From: Hoeflea sp.
GTDB taxonomy: Bacteria; Pseudomonadota; Alphaproteobacteria; Rhizobiales; Rhizobiaceae
Reading direction: 5' to 3'
Assembly: GCF_002733955.1 (NCBI RefSeq)
Contig: NZ_NVXQ01000004.1
Span: 124,001-188,000, forward strand
Length of the DNA stretch: 64,000 nucleotides
Under the pieces are notes generated by a model. The model saw only the letters and a program-made list of their open reading frames with translations, did no database searches and was not told the DNA's origin. A program made the position numbers and the translations under genes. Shown in pieces: positions 20,600 through 28,895 of the stretch; the first letter of the stretch is position 1; each line of letters begins with the position of its first letter.

Positions 20600-21592
20600 C
20601 TACATCTTTGCTGCAGCAGCAAGCGGACCTGCGTTGACGGCACCGTCATAGGTGTCGCGCGAGGCCGGGATGTTGCCCTGCTCCTTGAAGAAGTCGCCCA
20701 CGCCCTTGAGGAATTCAGGCGTCGCCTTGCCAAGCCACTTGTCCGAGAGCTGAGCCTCAACGGTCGGGAACTGGAAGCCCTTGAGCGTATCGGCAGCATC
20801 TTCTTCGCTCATGCCGGAATCCTTGGCGATGACAGGCAGCATTTCAGCCGAATCGGTGAGCCACTTGGCGTTCATGTCGGCTGTCACCTTGAGGAACTTC
20901 GCCAGGACATCGGACTGCTCGGCTGCGAATGAAGCCGGGACAGAGGTGACGTCATAAACGGAAATGCCGATGGCATCCTTTTCGGCGCCGGTCAGCAGCA
21001 CATTGCCATGTTCCTTCATGCGGCGAAGCGAACCGCCCCAGCCGCAGACCATGTCGAGGCTGCCCTGGGCGAATGCCGCAGCGCCATCCGGCGGAGCCAT
21101 GTCAACCACTTCCATGGTCGAGACGTCGACACCGAAATGCGCCATTTGCTTGAGGAAGCCGTAGTGAGCGGCGGTGCCGATGGGAACGCCGGCCTTCTTG
21201 CCTTCCAGCTCCTTGGCACTGTCCTTGTCGATTTCGAGCTCTGCCTTGACCACGCAGTTGTCGTTGTCGTTGTAGACCACGGCGATATCGGCGATCTGCA
21301 GATCCTGCCCGGCGGATGTCGCGACGACGAAGGGCGGCACGCCCTGGCTGACGGAGATATGGACATCGCCGGACGCCATCGCAGCGGACATGGCGGTCCC
21401 GGCGTCGAAGGACTTCCAGTTGACCTTCATGCCAAGCGCCTCGTCATACAGGCCCTTGACCTTGGCGTACTGGAACGGCATCGGCCATTCGAGGAAGTAA
21501 CCGACCGTGATTTCGTCAGCCTTGGCCACCGATGCGGTGGCGACCATGGCAATGCCGGCCAGCAATGCGGAAATTCGTGATGCAGCTTTCAT
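20600..21592 (-). CDS. tauA: Taurine-type ABC transporter substrate-binding protein
   Basis: Periplasmic binding protein of 330 residues. It starts at ATG 21592, preceded by AGGGAG, with a Sec signal peptide ending near SVAKADE. The mature chain begins ITVGYFLEWPMPFQYAK, typical of TauA-like proteins, and contains a GDVHISVSQGVPP segment seen in the family. It is first in the tauABC-like operon and divergent from tpa, which supports taurine or a related sulfonate as ligand, though the ligand cannot be read from sequence alone. Confidence 0.84.
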   Translation of the reverse strand: MKAASRISALLAGIAMVATASVAKADEITVGYFLEWPMPFQYAKVKGLYDEALGMKVNWKSFDAGTAMSAAMASGDVHISVSQGVPPFVVATSAGQDLQIADIAVVYNDNDNCVVKAELEIDKDSAKELEGKKAGVPIGTAAHYGFLKQMAHFGVDVSTMEVVDMAPPDGAAAFAQGSLDMVCGWGGSLRRMKEHGNVLLTGAEKDAIGISVYDVTSVPASFAAEQSDVLAKFLKVTADMNAKWLTDSAEMLPVIAKDSGMSEEDAADTLKGFQFPTVEAQLSDKWLGKATPEFLKGVGDFFKEQGNIPASRDTYDGAVNAGPLAAAAKM

Positions 21593-21937
21593 GTGATGCT
21601 CCCTGTCCGGGCCAGCGTTATGCCGGCCTTTCGATTGCAATTCATTGCCGGGCAAACTCGAGGTTTCCGGCGCTGTTCCCGTTTTTTGGCGTTCTTTTAT
21701 GATCTATCTTGCGCCTACAAGGCCAAGTCGATCAAGTCGGCATGCAAACCCATAGCGCCAATTTGCCCGACAACATTGTACCAGTTTCATTGCTCCGCCT
21801 CAGGCCATTGGTTTTGTTCGACTTTTTCTGGCCATATGGCTGAGGGGCCACTGGCCCTATTCTCTTGCCAGGAACTTCGGCGATGGTTTTGACGCCGGAG
21901 AACCGGAGATCACCATTTTCCCCGGGAGGGACCGCTC
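21593..21937. other. Divergent control region tauA / tpa
   Basis: 345 bases between two divergent taurine genes. It contains the direct repeat at 21828-21860, reported separately, a short tandem CAAGTCG (21724-21730 and 21733-21739) nearer tauA, and AT-rich parts around 21690-21800. No small gene is apparent. Confidence 0.5.
21828..21860 (+). promoter_or_regulatory. Direct repeat upstream of tpa, candidate TauR binding site
   Basis: CTGGCCATAT (21828-21837) and CTGGCCCTAT (21851-21860) match at nine of ten bases and are 23 bases apart start to start, about two helical turns. They end 77 bases before the tpa ATG and overlap a possible -10 sequence TATTCT (21859-21864). TauR of Rhodobacter capsulatus is known to bind direct repeats, of the form CTGGACTTAA as I recall, in the tpa promoter; the match here in position, spacing type and core is the basis of the call. 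Confidence 0.55.
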
Positions 21938-23320
21938 ATGAACCTGCCCATTCAGACCAATGATATTCAGGCGGTTGTCGAAGCCGATCGCGCTCATGTC
22001 TGGCATCATCTGATCCAGCACAAGCCGTTTGAAACCATCGATCCGCGGATCATGGTCGAGGGCCGGGGCATGCGGGTGTGGGATGCGACCGGCAAGGAAC
22101 ATCTCGACGCGGTGTCGGGGGGCGTCTGGACGGTCAATGTCGGCTACGGGCGGGAAAGCATCGCCGATGCAGTGCGCGACCAGCTGGTCAAGATGAACTA
22201 TTTCGCCAACAGCGCCGGATCGATACCCGGCGCGCTGTTCGCCAAGAAGCTGATCGAGAAGATGCCCGGCATGAGCCGGGTCTATTACTCGAACTCCGGA
22301 TCGGAGGCCAACGAGAAGGCGTTCAAGATGATCCGGCAGATCTCGCACCGGCATCATGGCGGCCGGAAATACAAGATCCTTTACCGCGACCGCGATTACC
22401 ACGGCACCACGCTTGCCACCTTGTCGGCCGGCGGTCAGGCCCAGCGCGCCGAGCAATACGGCCCGATGGCGCCGGGCTTCGTGATGGTGCCGCACTGCCT
22501 TGAATATCGCAGCCAGTATCCGGATGCGGAAAGCTACGGGCTCGCCGCGGCCAATGCGATCGAGGAGGTGATCCTGCGCGAAGGCCCCGATACCGTCGGC
22601 GGGCTCTGCCTGGAACCGATCACCGCCGGTGGTGGCGTGATTACCCCCCCTCCTGGCTATTGGGAGCGGGTTCAGGAGATCTGCGCCAAGTACGATATCC
22701 TGCTGCACATCGACGAAGTGGTCTGTGGCGTCGGCCGCACGGGTGCCTGGTTCGGCTATCAGCATTACGGTATCAAGCCGGATTTCGTGACCATGGCAAA
22801 GGGCGTGGCGTCGGGCTATGCGGCGATTTCCTGCACGGTGACCACGGAAGCCGTGTTCGAGCAGTTCAAGGACGATCCGTCCGACCCGATGTCCTATTTC
22901 CGTGACATCTCGACCTTTGGCGGCTGCGCTGCAGGTCCGGCGGCAGCGCTTGAGAACATGCGCATCGTCGAGGATGAAAACCTGATCGAGAACACCCAGG
23001 CGATGGGCGCGCGGATGATGGAAAATCTCAGGGTGCTGCAGGACAAGTATGGCGTGATTGGCGACGTGCGCGGCAAGGGCCTGTTCATCGGCGCCGAGCT
23101 CGTCAGTGACCGCAAGACCAGGGAACCGATGGATGAAAAGCGGGTGCAGGCGGTGGTGGCCGACTGCATGGCGCAGGGCGTCATCATCGGCGCCACCAAC
23201 CGGTCGCTGCCCGGCTTCAACAACACCTTGTGTTTCAGCCCGGCGCTGATTGCCACGGCGGATGACATCGACCGGATTACGGAGAGTGTGGATCAGGCGC
23301 TCGGCCGGGTGTTCGCATAA
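21938..23320 (+). CDS. tpa: Taurine:pyruvate aminotransferase
   Basis: Class III PLP aminotransferase of 460 residues. The PLP lysine is Lys288 in TMAKGVASGY and the ring-binding Asp is Asp259 in LLHIDEVV; NSGSEANEKA binds the cofactor phosphate. It moves the amino group of taurine to pyruvate, giving sulfoacetaldehyde and alanine in the cytoplasm. General class III enzymes look alike, but the closest family resemblance and the location beside tauR and xsc, as in Rhodobacter capsulatus (tpa-tauR-xsc), support this function. Confidence 0.88.
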   Translation: MNLPIQTNDIQAVVEADRAHVWHHLIQHKPFETIDPRIMVEGRGMRVWDATGKEHLDAVSGGVWTVNVGYGRESIADAVRDQLVKMNYFANSAGSIPGALFAKKLIEKMPGMSRVYYSNSGSEANEKAFKMIRQISHRHHGGRKYKILYRDRDYHGTTLATLSAGGQAQRAEQYGPMAPGFVMVPHCLEYRSQYPDAESYGLAAANAIEEVILREGPDTVGGLCLEPITAGGGVITPPPGYWERVQEICAKYDILLHIDEVVCGVGRTGAWFGYQHYGIKPDFVTMAKGVASGYAAISCTVTTEAVFEQFKDDPSDPMSYFRDISTFGGCAAGPAAALENMRIVEDENLIENTQAMGARMMENLRVLQDKYGVIGDVRGKGLFIGAELVSDRKTREPMDEKRVQAVVADCMAQGVIIGATNRSLPGFNNTLCFSPALIATADDIDRITESVDQALGRVFA

Positions 23321-23435
23321 CGCGGCAGATCGCGCGGAAGCGAGACCGGAGCGCAGGGGCCGGACAATCCGCCCTCTGCCCCTTCCGCTGGGCTAAGTAT
23401 TTCGATAGACTGGCAAAAACCGGCTGGGCGATCGA

Positions 23436-24905
23436 ATGTCGATTCCGATAGACACGTTTTTTCTCGACCCGAAATTCGAGGGAACTCTGCAACAGAAAAT
23501 CCAGAGAATGATCAGCGAGGGCGTTCTGTCCGGTCGCTTCATTCCGGGGGCAAAGCTGCCCTCAAGCCGGAAACTGGCAACCCATCTGGGGATCAGCCGG
23601 ATCACCGTGACACTGGCCTACAGCGAACTGGTGTCCGACGACTACCTGATCGCCAAGGGCCGCTCGGGATATTATGTGTCGCCAACGGCGCCGCAGCGGA
23701 CAAGGTTCGAGCCGCCGCGCGGCGAAGTAACGGACTCGGTCGACTGGAACCGGGCGATCGGACAACGCTATTCCGGCCAGATTCTGGTCGAGAAGCCGGT
23801 GGATTGGCGCAGCTATCCCTATCCGTTCATCTATGGCCAGGCGGACGAGAAGATCTTCGATCACAGCAACTGGCGTCAATGCGCGCTGCAGGCGCTGGGC
23901 AAGCGCGAATTCTCGACGGTGACCGCCGACAGCTACGAGCGCGACGATCCGGAACTGGTCAAGTACATTGCGCTCAACACCCTGCCGCGGCGCGGGATCC
24001 AGGCCAAGCCGGAACAGATCCTGATCACCATGGGCGGGCAGAATGCGCTGTGGCTGGCGGCCCAGGTGCTGCTCAACCAGCGCCGCACAGCGGTGATGGA
24101 AAACCCGGGCTATCCGGGCCTGCGGGTGGCGCTCAATCTGGCGCGCTGCAATGTGGTCAATGTGCCGGTTGATCATGCCGGCATGCGGCTCGATGCCCTG
24201 CCGGCGGAGACCGATGTGGTGTTCACCACGCCGAGCCATCATTGCCCGACCAGCGTGACAATGCCGCTCGAACGGCGCCAGCAGCTGCTGGAAATGGCCG
24301 CACGGGACGATTTCATCATCGTCGAGGATGATTACGAGTTCGAAATGTCATTCCTCAACCCGCCGGCACCGGCGCTCAAATCGCTGGATGAAGAAGGCCG
24401 GGTGATTTATGTCGGCTCGTTTTCGAAGTCTATTTTCCCCGGCCTGCGGCTCGGATACATGGTCGGCTCGGAAACCTTCATCCGCGAGGCCCGGGCGCTG
24501 CGGATGGTGGTGGTCAGGCACCCGCCGGGGCATTTGCAGCGCACAGTGGCGAACTTCTTGTCTCTGGGCCATTTCGATGCGCTGGTGGCGCGCATGGGCC
24601 AGACCTACCGGCGGCGGCGCGACGTCATGCAGGAAGCCATCGACCGGCGCGGGCTGGATGTGGCGGGTTCCGACGTCTCGGGTGGCTCAAGCTTCTGGAT
24701 GAAGACGCCTGACAGCATCGATGCACGCGATCTGGCCCAGGCGGTCCGGCAAAGGGGCGTGCTGCTTGAGCCGGGACATTTTTTCTTCGAGAACCCGGAG
24801 GACGGCGCGCATTACTACCGCATTGCCTATTCCTCGATCGAAAGCGCCAAGATCTCGACCGGTATCGACATTATTGCCGATACGATGGCGGAATTCGGCA
24901 CATGA
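23436..24905 (+). CDS. tauR: MocR/GntR-type transcriptional regulator TauR
   Basis: Regulator of 489 residues: a winged helix of the GntR type at about 12-82 (LPSSRKLATHLGISRITV), a linker, then an aminotransferase-like domain binding PLP, with the lysine at Lys331 (SFSKSIFPGLRLG). MocR proteins sense amines through PLP; TauR activates tpa in response to taurine in Rhodobacter. The ATG lacks an obvious ribosome binding site. CTGG-containing repeats, CTGGGCTAAG (23388-23397) and CTGGCAAAAA (23410-23419), sit just upstream, which could allow self-regulation. Confidence 0.87.
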   Translation: MSIPIDTFFLDPKFEGTLQQKIQRMISEGVLSGRFIPGAKLPSSRKLATHLGISRITVTLAYSELVSDDYLIAKGRSGYYVSPTAPQRTRFEPPRGEVTDSVDWNRAIGQRYSGQILVEKPVDWRSYPYPFIYGQADEKIFDHSNWRQCALQALGKREFSTVTADSYERDDPELVKYIALNTLPRRGIQAKPEQILITMGGQNALWLAAQVLLNQRRTAVMENPGYPGLRVALNLARCNVVNVPVDHAGMRLDALPAETDVVFTTPSHHCPTSVTMPLERRQQLLEMAARDDFIIVEDDYEFEMSFLNPPAPALKSLDEEGRVIYVGSFSKSIFPGLRLGYMVGSETFIREARALRMVVVRHPPGHLQRTVANFLSLGHFDALVARMGQTYRRRRDVMQEAIDRRGLDVAGSDVSGGSSFWMKTPDSIDARDLAQAVRQRGVLLEPGHFFFENPEDGAHYYRIAYSSIESAKISTGIDIIADTMAEFGT

Positions 24906-24930
24906 AAAAGGCCACCCGCAAAGGTGGCCT
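24904..24930 (-). terminator. Terminator of xsc
   Basis: AGGCCACC and GGTGGCCT (24909-24916 and 24923-24930) form a perfect 8-base stem; read on the minus strand it is followed by TTTTT. It lies just past the xsc stop and overlaps the end of the convergent tauR gene. Confidence 0.8.
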
Positions 24931-24953
24931 CCTAACATTCTTGACCGATCGTC

Positions 24954-26738
24954 TCAGACAGCGCCCTGCTGCGGGCGCATGTCGTCACGGCTGATGCCGG
25001 CGACAACCACCGGCTTCTTCATGGCATCGCGGCGGAAGGGTTCGCCCAGTTCCTGGTTGAGCAGCACCTCGATGAAGGTGGTTTCCCCATCTCTCATCTG
25101 CCGCTCGACGGCCTTTGCCAACGCCTCGGTCAACCCCTGCTGGTCCCTGACCACCACGCCCGTAGCGCCGCAGGCCTCGGCTATCGCCGCATAGGAGGTG
25201 TCGCGGTCGAGTTCGGTGCCGACGAAATTGTTGTCGTACCAGAGCGTGGTGTTGCGCTTTTCAGCACCCCACTGGTAGTTGCGGAAGATAACCATGGTGA
25301 TCGCCGGCCAGTTCTCGCGGCCGCAGGCGGTCATCTCGTTCATGGAAATGCCGAAGGCGCCATCGCCGGCGAAGCCGACCACCGGCACATCCGGCTGGCC
25401 AACCTTGGCGCCGAGAATCGAGGGAAAGCCGTAGCCGCAGGGGCCGAACAGGCCCGGTGCCAGATATTTGCGGCCCTCTTCAAAGGTCGGATAGGCATTG
25501 CCGATGGCGCAGTTGTTGCCGATGTCGGACGAGATGATCGCATCCTTTGGCAGGGCAGACTGAATGGCGCGCCAGGCCTGGCGCGGCGACATCAGATCGG
25601 CGTCGCGCTGGCGTGATTCCTCGTTCCAGACCGTGCCCGGATCGTCATCCTCGTGGTCGAGCGAGGACAGTTCCTGCGCCCAGCGGGACTTTGTCAGAGA
25701 AACCAGGTTGCGGCGGTCTTCACGGCCCGCGTCACCGGCATTGTCCGAGAGTTGGGCGAGCAGCGCGCGGGCCACCTTTGTGGCGTCGCCCTCGATGCCG
25801 ACAGTGACCTTCTTGGTCAGGCCGATGCGATCGGCATTGATGTCGACCTGGATGACGTCGGCATTTTTGGGCCAGTAGTCGATGCCGTAGCCGGGCAGCG
25901 TCGAGAAGGGGTTGAGGCGGGTGCCAAGCGCCAGCACGACATCGGCCTTGGCGATCAGTTCCATGGCGGCCTTTGAGCCGTTGTAGCCGAGCGGTCCGAC
26001 GGCCAACGGATGCGATCCGGGAAAGCTGTCATTGTGCTGGTAATTCGAGCAGACCGGGGCATCGAGCCGTTCGGCCAGTTTGGCCAGATCCGGAATTGCA
26101 CCCGACAGCACCACGCCGGCGCCGGAGAGGATGACCGGGAATTTTGCGTTCGACAGCAGCGCCGCCGCATCCGCGATTGCCTGCTCGCCACCGGCAGGGC
26201 GCTCGAAGCGCACCATCTGCGGCAGCTCGACATCGATCACCTGTGTCCACATGTCGCGCGGGATGTTCATCTGTGCCGGGGCCGATCCGCGCCAGGCCTT
26301 CATGATCACCCGGTTGAGGACTTCGGGAATACGCGACGCGTCGCGCACTTCTTCCTGGTAGCAGACGCAATCGGCAAACAGCCGCATCTGTTCCATTTCC
26401 TGAAACCCGCCCTGGCCGATGGTCTTGTTGGCCGCCTGCGGCGTGATCAGCAGCATCGGCGTGTGGTTCCAGTAGGCGGTCTTGACCGGCGTGACGAAGC
26501 CGGTCACGCCGGGTCCGTTCTGGGCGATCGCCATCGCCATCTTGCCGGTGGTGCGGATATAGCCGTCGCACATCAGCCCGGCATTGGTTTCATGGGCGCA
26601 ATCCCAGAAGGTGATCCCGGCTTTTGGAAAAAGATCCGACACCGGCATCATGGCCGACCCGATAATGCCGAACGCATGTTCGATGCCGTGCATCTGAAGC
26701 ACTTTGACGAATGCTTCCTCGGTGGTCATCTTGGGCAT
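24954..26738 (-). CDS. xsc: Sulfoacetaldehyde acetyltransferase
   Basis: Thiamine diphosphate enzyme of about 594 residues. It converts sulfoacetaldehyde and phosphate to acetyl phosphate and sulfite, the desulfonation step of taurine degradation. The activating Glu is in CAHETNAG (about residue 50), and the cofactor site reads GDGAFGISMNEM…FRNYQWG. The start ATG 26738 has a full AAGGAGGA in front. Acetolactate synthases are the main alternative, but the length, the NYQWGAEKRNTTLWYDN segment and the neighbours point to Xsc. Confidence 0.92.
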   Translation of the reverse strand: MPKMTTEEAFVKVLQMHGIEHAFGIIGSAMMPVSDLFPKAGITFWDCAHETNAGLMCDGYIRTTGKMAMAIAQNGPGVTGFVTPVKTAYWNHTPMLLITPQAANKTIGQGGFQEMEQMRLFADCVCYQEEVRDASRIPEVLNRVIMKAWRGSAPAQMNIPRDMWTQVIDVELPQMVRFERPAGGEQAIADAAALLSNAKFPVILSGAGVVLSGAIPDLAKLAERLDAPVCSNYQHNDSFPGSHPLAVGPLGYNGSKAAMELIAKADVVLALGTRLNPFSTLPGYGIDYWPKNADVIQVDINADRIGLTKKVTVGIEGDATKVARALLAQLSDNAGDAGREDRRNLVSLTKSRWAQELSSLDHEDDDPGTVWNEESRQRDADLMSPRQAWRAIQSALPKDAIISSDIGNNCAIGNAYPTFEEGRKYLAPGLFGPCGYGFPSILGAKVGQPDVPVVGFAGDGAFGISMNEMTACGRENWPAITMVIFRNYQWGAEKRNTTLWYDNNFVGTELDRDTSYAAIAEACGATGVVVRDQQGLTEALAKAVERQMRDGETTFIEVLLNQELGEPFRRDAMKKPVVVAGISRDDMRPQQGAV

Positions 26739-26772
26739 GGGAAAATCCTCCTTGTTGAGGGTTAGAAACCAC

Positions 26773-26821
26773 AACTGGCTTGATCAGCTCTAGTGCCAGT
26801 TTGGCGGCATCGCAACGCCAG
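26773..26821 (-). promoter_or_regulatory. Repeats upstream of xsc, weak TauR-site candidate
   Basis: On the minus strand CTGGC occurs at 26821-26817 and again at 26799-26795, 22 bases apart; the second continues as CTGGCACTAG, eight of ten bases like the repeat near tpa. The second copy is also one arm of an inverted repeat, AACTGGC (26773-26779) and GCCAGTT (26795-26801). The match is shorter than at tpa, so confidence is low. Confidence 0.3.
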
Positions 26822-26855
26822 ATCAGTTTGCAGACATGCCATGACCGGCGACCGG

Positions 26856-28193
26856 TCAATTGCCATAGAGATATCCCGGCAGCCACAGGGCCAGCCACGG
26901 GAACATGAACACCAGAACCAGGCCGAAAATCTGCACGGTCATGAACTGCATCATGCCGAAATAGATGTCCTTGAGATCCCAATCCGGCGCCACCCCCTTG
27001 AGGAAATAGGCCGAAAGCGCCACGGGCGGCGACAGCCATGCCGTCTGCAGGCAGACGGCCACGAGAATGGCAAACCAGGTCATGTTGACGTTCATTTCCA
27101 CCAGAACCGGCTGCAGGATCGGCAGGATGATCAGCACGATCGGCACCCATTCGAGCGGCCAGCCGAGGAGGAACACCATGGCCAGGATCATGATGATGAT
27201 CAGGCTCGGCGACAGATCGAGCACCAGCAGCCAGTCGGTGATCAGGCCCGGCGTGCCAAGCCGCGAGAAGACGGCGCCGAAGAAGTTCGAGGCAGCGACC
27301 AGAAACAGGATCAGAACCGAGATTTCCAGCGTCTTGAGCAGCGCGTCATAGGTGCGCTTCCAGGTGAACTTGCGGTAGCCGATGGTCAGCAGAACCGAGC
27401 CGAACGCGCCCATGCCCGCCCCTTCGGTCGGCGTCGCCCAGCCAAACAGGATCGATCCCATGGCAAAGGCAATGAGGATCGTCGGCGGCACCAGGCCCAG
27501 AATGAACTCGCGCCAGACATGGCTGCGATCGCCCGGGATCTGGTCTTCACGCAAGGGCGGGCCAAGTGTGGGGTTGAGCCAGCAACGGCCCAGCGCATAG
27601 ACGAGATAGAGCACCGCCATCATGACGCCGGGCAGGATGGCCGCGGCAAACAGGTCGGTGACCGGAACTTCCAGAACCGGGCCCATGACCACGAGCATGA
27701 TCGATGGCGGAATGAGAATGCCCAGCGTTCCACCGGCGGTTATGGTTCCAGCGGCAAGCCGGACATCATAGCCGGATTCGCTCATGGTCTTGGCCGCCAT
27801 GATGCCGAGGATCGTCACGGATGCGCCGACGATGCCGGTGGCGGCGCCGAAAATGACAGAGACAAACAACACCGCGACAAACAGCGATCCGGTCATCCGG
27901 GCGAGGATCAGCTGCACCGCCTTGAACAATCGCTCCATCAGTCCGGCCTGCTCCATCATGAAACCCATGAACACAAACAGCGGCACGGCAGCCAGCGTCT
28001 GCTCCATCATCGAGCCATAGAATTGCAGGGTCATGAGGAATATCGTCAGCTTGAGGCCAAAGCCCCAGGCGCCGAAGACAATGCCGAGAAAGATCAGCGT
28101 GAAGGAAATCGGAAAACCGATAAAAATGGCGAAGAGCATCGCCCCGATCATCAGAAAGCCGATGATCTCCGGCGCAATTTCGAAAAAGCTCAT
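26856..28193 (-). CDS. TRAP transporter large permease (DctM family)
   Basis: Integral membrane protein of 445 residues with about eleven to twelve helices, the transport subunit of a TRAP system that uses an ion gradient. Family segments include GIPLSF-like FPISFTLIFLG, GFMMEQAGL and LGILIPPSIMLVV. The ATG at 28193 overlaps the stop of the small subunit by four bases (ATGA). With the DctQ and DctP genes it forms one operon that ends at xsc, so import of taurine or another sulfonate is likely, comparable to TauKLM described in Rhodobacter sphaeroides. Confidence 0.88.
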   Translation of the reverse strand: MSFFEIAPEIIGFLMIGAMLFAIFIGFPISFTLIFLGIVFGAWGFGLKLTIFLMTLQFYGSMMEQTLAAVPLFVFMGFMMEQAGLMERLFKAVQLILARMTGSLFVAVLFVSVIFGAATGIVGASVTILGIMAAKTMSESGYDVRLAAGTITAGGTLGILIPPSIMLVVMGPVLEVPVTDLFAAAILPGVMMAVLYLVYALGRCWLNPTLGPPLREDQIPGDRSHVWREFILGLVPPTILIAFAMGSILFGWATPTEGAGMGAFGSVLLTIGYRKFTWKRTYDALLKTLEISVLILFLVAASNFFGAVFSRLGTPGLITDWLLVLDLSPSLIIIMILAMVFLLGWPLEWVPIVLIILPILQPVLVEMNVNMTWFAILVAVCLQTAWLSPPVALSAYFLKGVAPDWDLKDIYFGMMQFMTVQIFGLVLVFMFPWLALWLPGYLYGN

Positions 28194-28804
28194 GACGGCC
28201 ACCTGCCGCGGGTCGCCGCGTACCAGGATTTGAGAATTTCGGAGACGCCCTGCACCAGCAGCAGCGCCACGCCGACGGCGAGCGACACCTTGACTGGCCA
28301 GACGACAGGCGCCCAGGTGCTGTCACCGGCGCGTTCGCCCTGCAGCACGGATTTCAGCGCAAACTCGTAGCCTGCGATCAGCAGGAAGATCATCGCCGGC
28401 ATGAACAGCACGATGTAGAGCACGAGATCGACGCGGCCTTGCGTCTTGACCTCGAAATTGCGGTAGAGAAAATCGGCGCGGATATGCAGGCCGTGCATCA
28501 GCGCATAGGCCGCGCCAAGCATGAAGGACATACCGTAGAGCATGCGCGAAACATCAAATGCCCAAAGTGTCGGGGCGATGAAGAACTTGCGCGCGATCAC
28601 CTCGTAGACCATGGCCAGAATGATCGGCACCACCATCAGCGCCACGACGCGGCCAACCCATTCGGAGACCGTGTCGATGCTGTGAATGGTAACCCGGGCC
28701 ACGGGATGCATGTCATCAGGCATCCGGTTGCCCGGCCCAGCGCGGCGTTCGGCGAGCAGCTCGTCACCGATCGGCAGCGTGTCGTCTGTTTCATTCCCGG
28801 CCAT
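28190..28804 (-). CDS. TRAP transporter small permease (DctQ family)
   Basis: Membrane protein of about 204 residues with four main helices and a polar N-terminal extension of about 45 residues (DDTLPIGDELLAERR). This is the usual small TRAP subunit, with the family-like segments FDVSRMLYGMSFMLGAAYAL and HIRADFLYR. Start ATG 28804 is chosen for GGGAGG five bases upstream; ATG 28807 is next to it. It lies between dctP and dctM in the same operon. Confidence 0.82.
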   Translation of the reverse strand: MAGNETDDTLPIGDELLAERRAGPGNRMPDDMHPVARVTIHSIDTVSEWVGRVVALMVVPIILAMVYEVIARKFFIAPTLWAFDVSRMLYGMSFMLGAAYALMHGLHIRADFLYRNFEVKTQGRVDLVLYIVLFMPAMIFLLIAGYEFALKSVLQGERAGDSTWAPVVWPVKVSLAVGVALLLVQGVSEILKSWYAATRGRWPS

Positions 28805-28895
28805 CATGCCCTCCCACAAAACCCTGTTTTTTCACCCCTCCCGGGCGGTTGACCCGCCCCGAGAAAGCACGGGGCGGGTCGCAAGCTCATGATGA

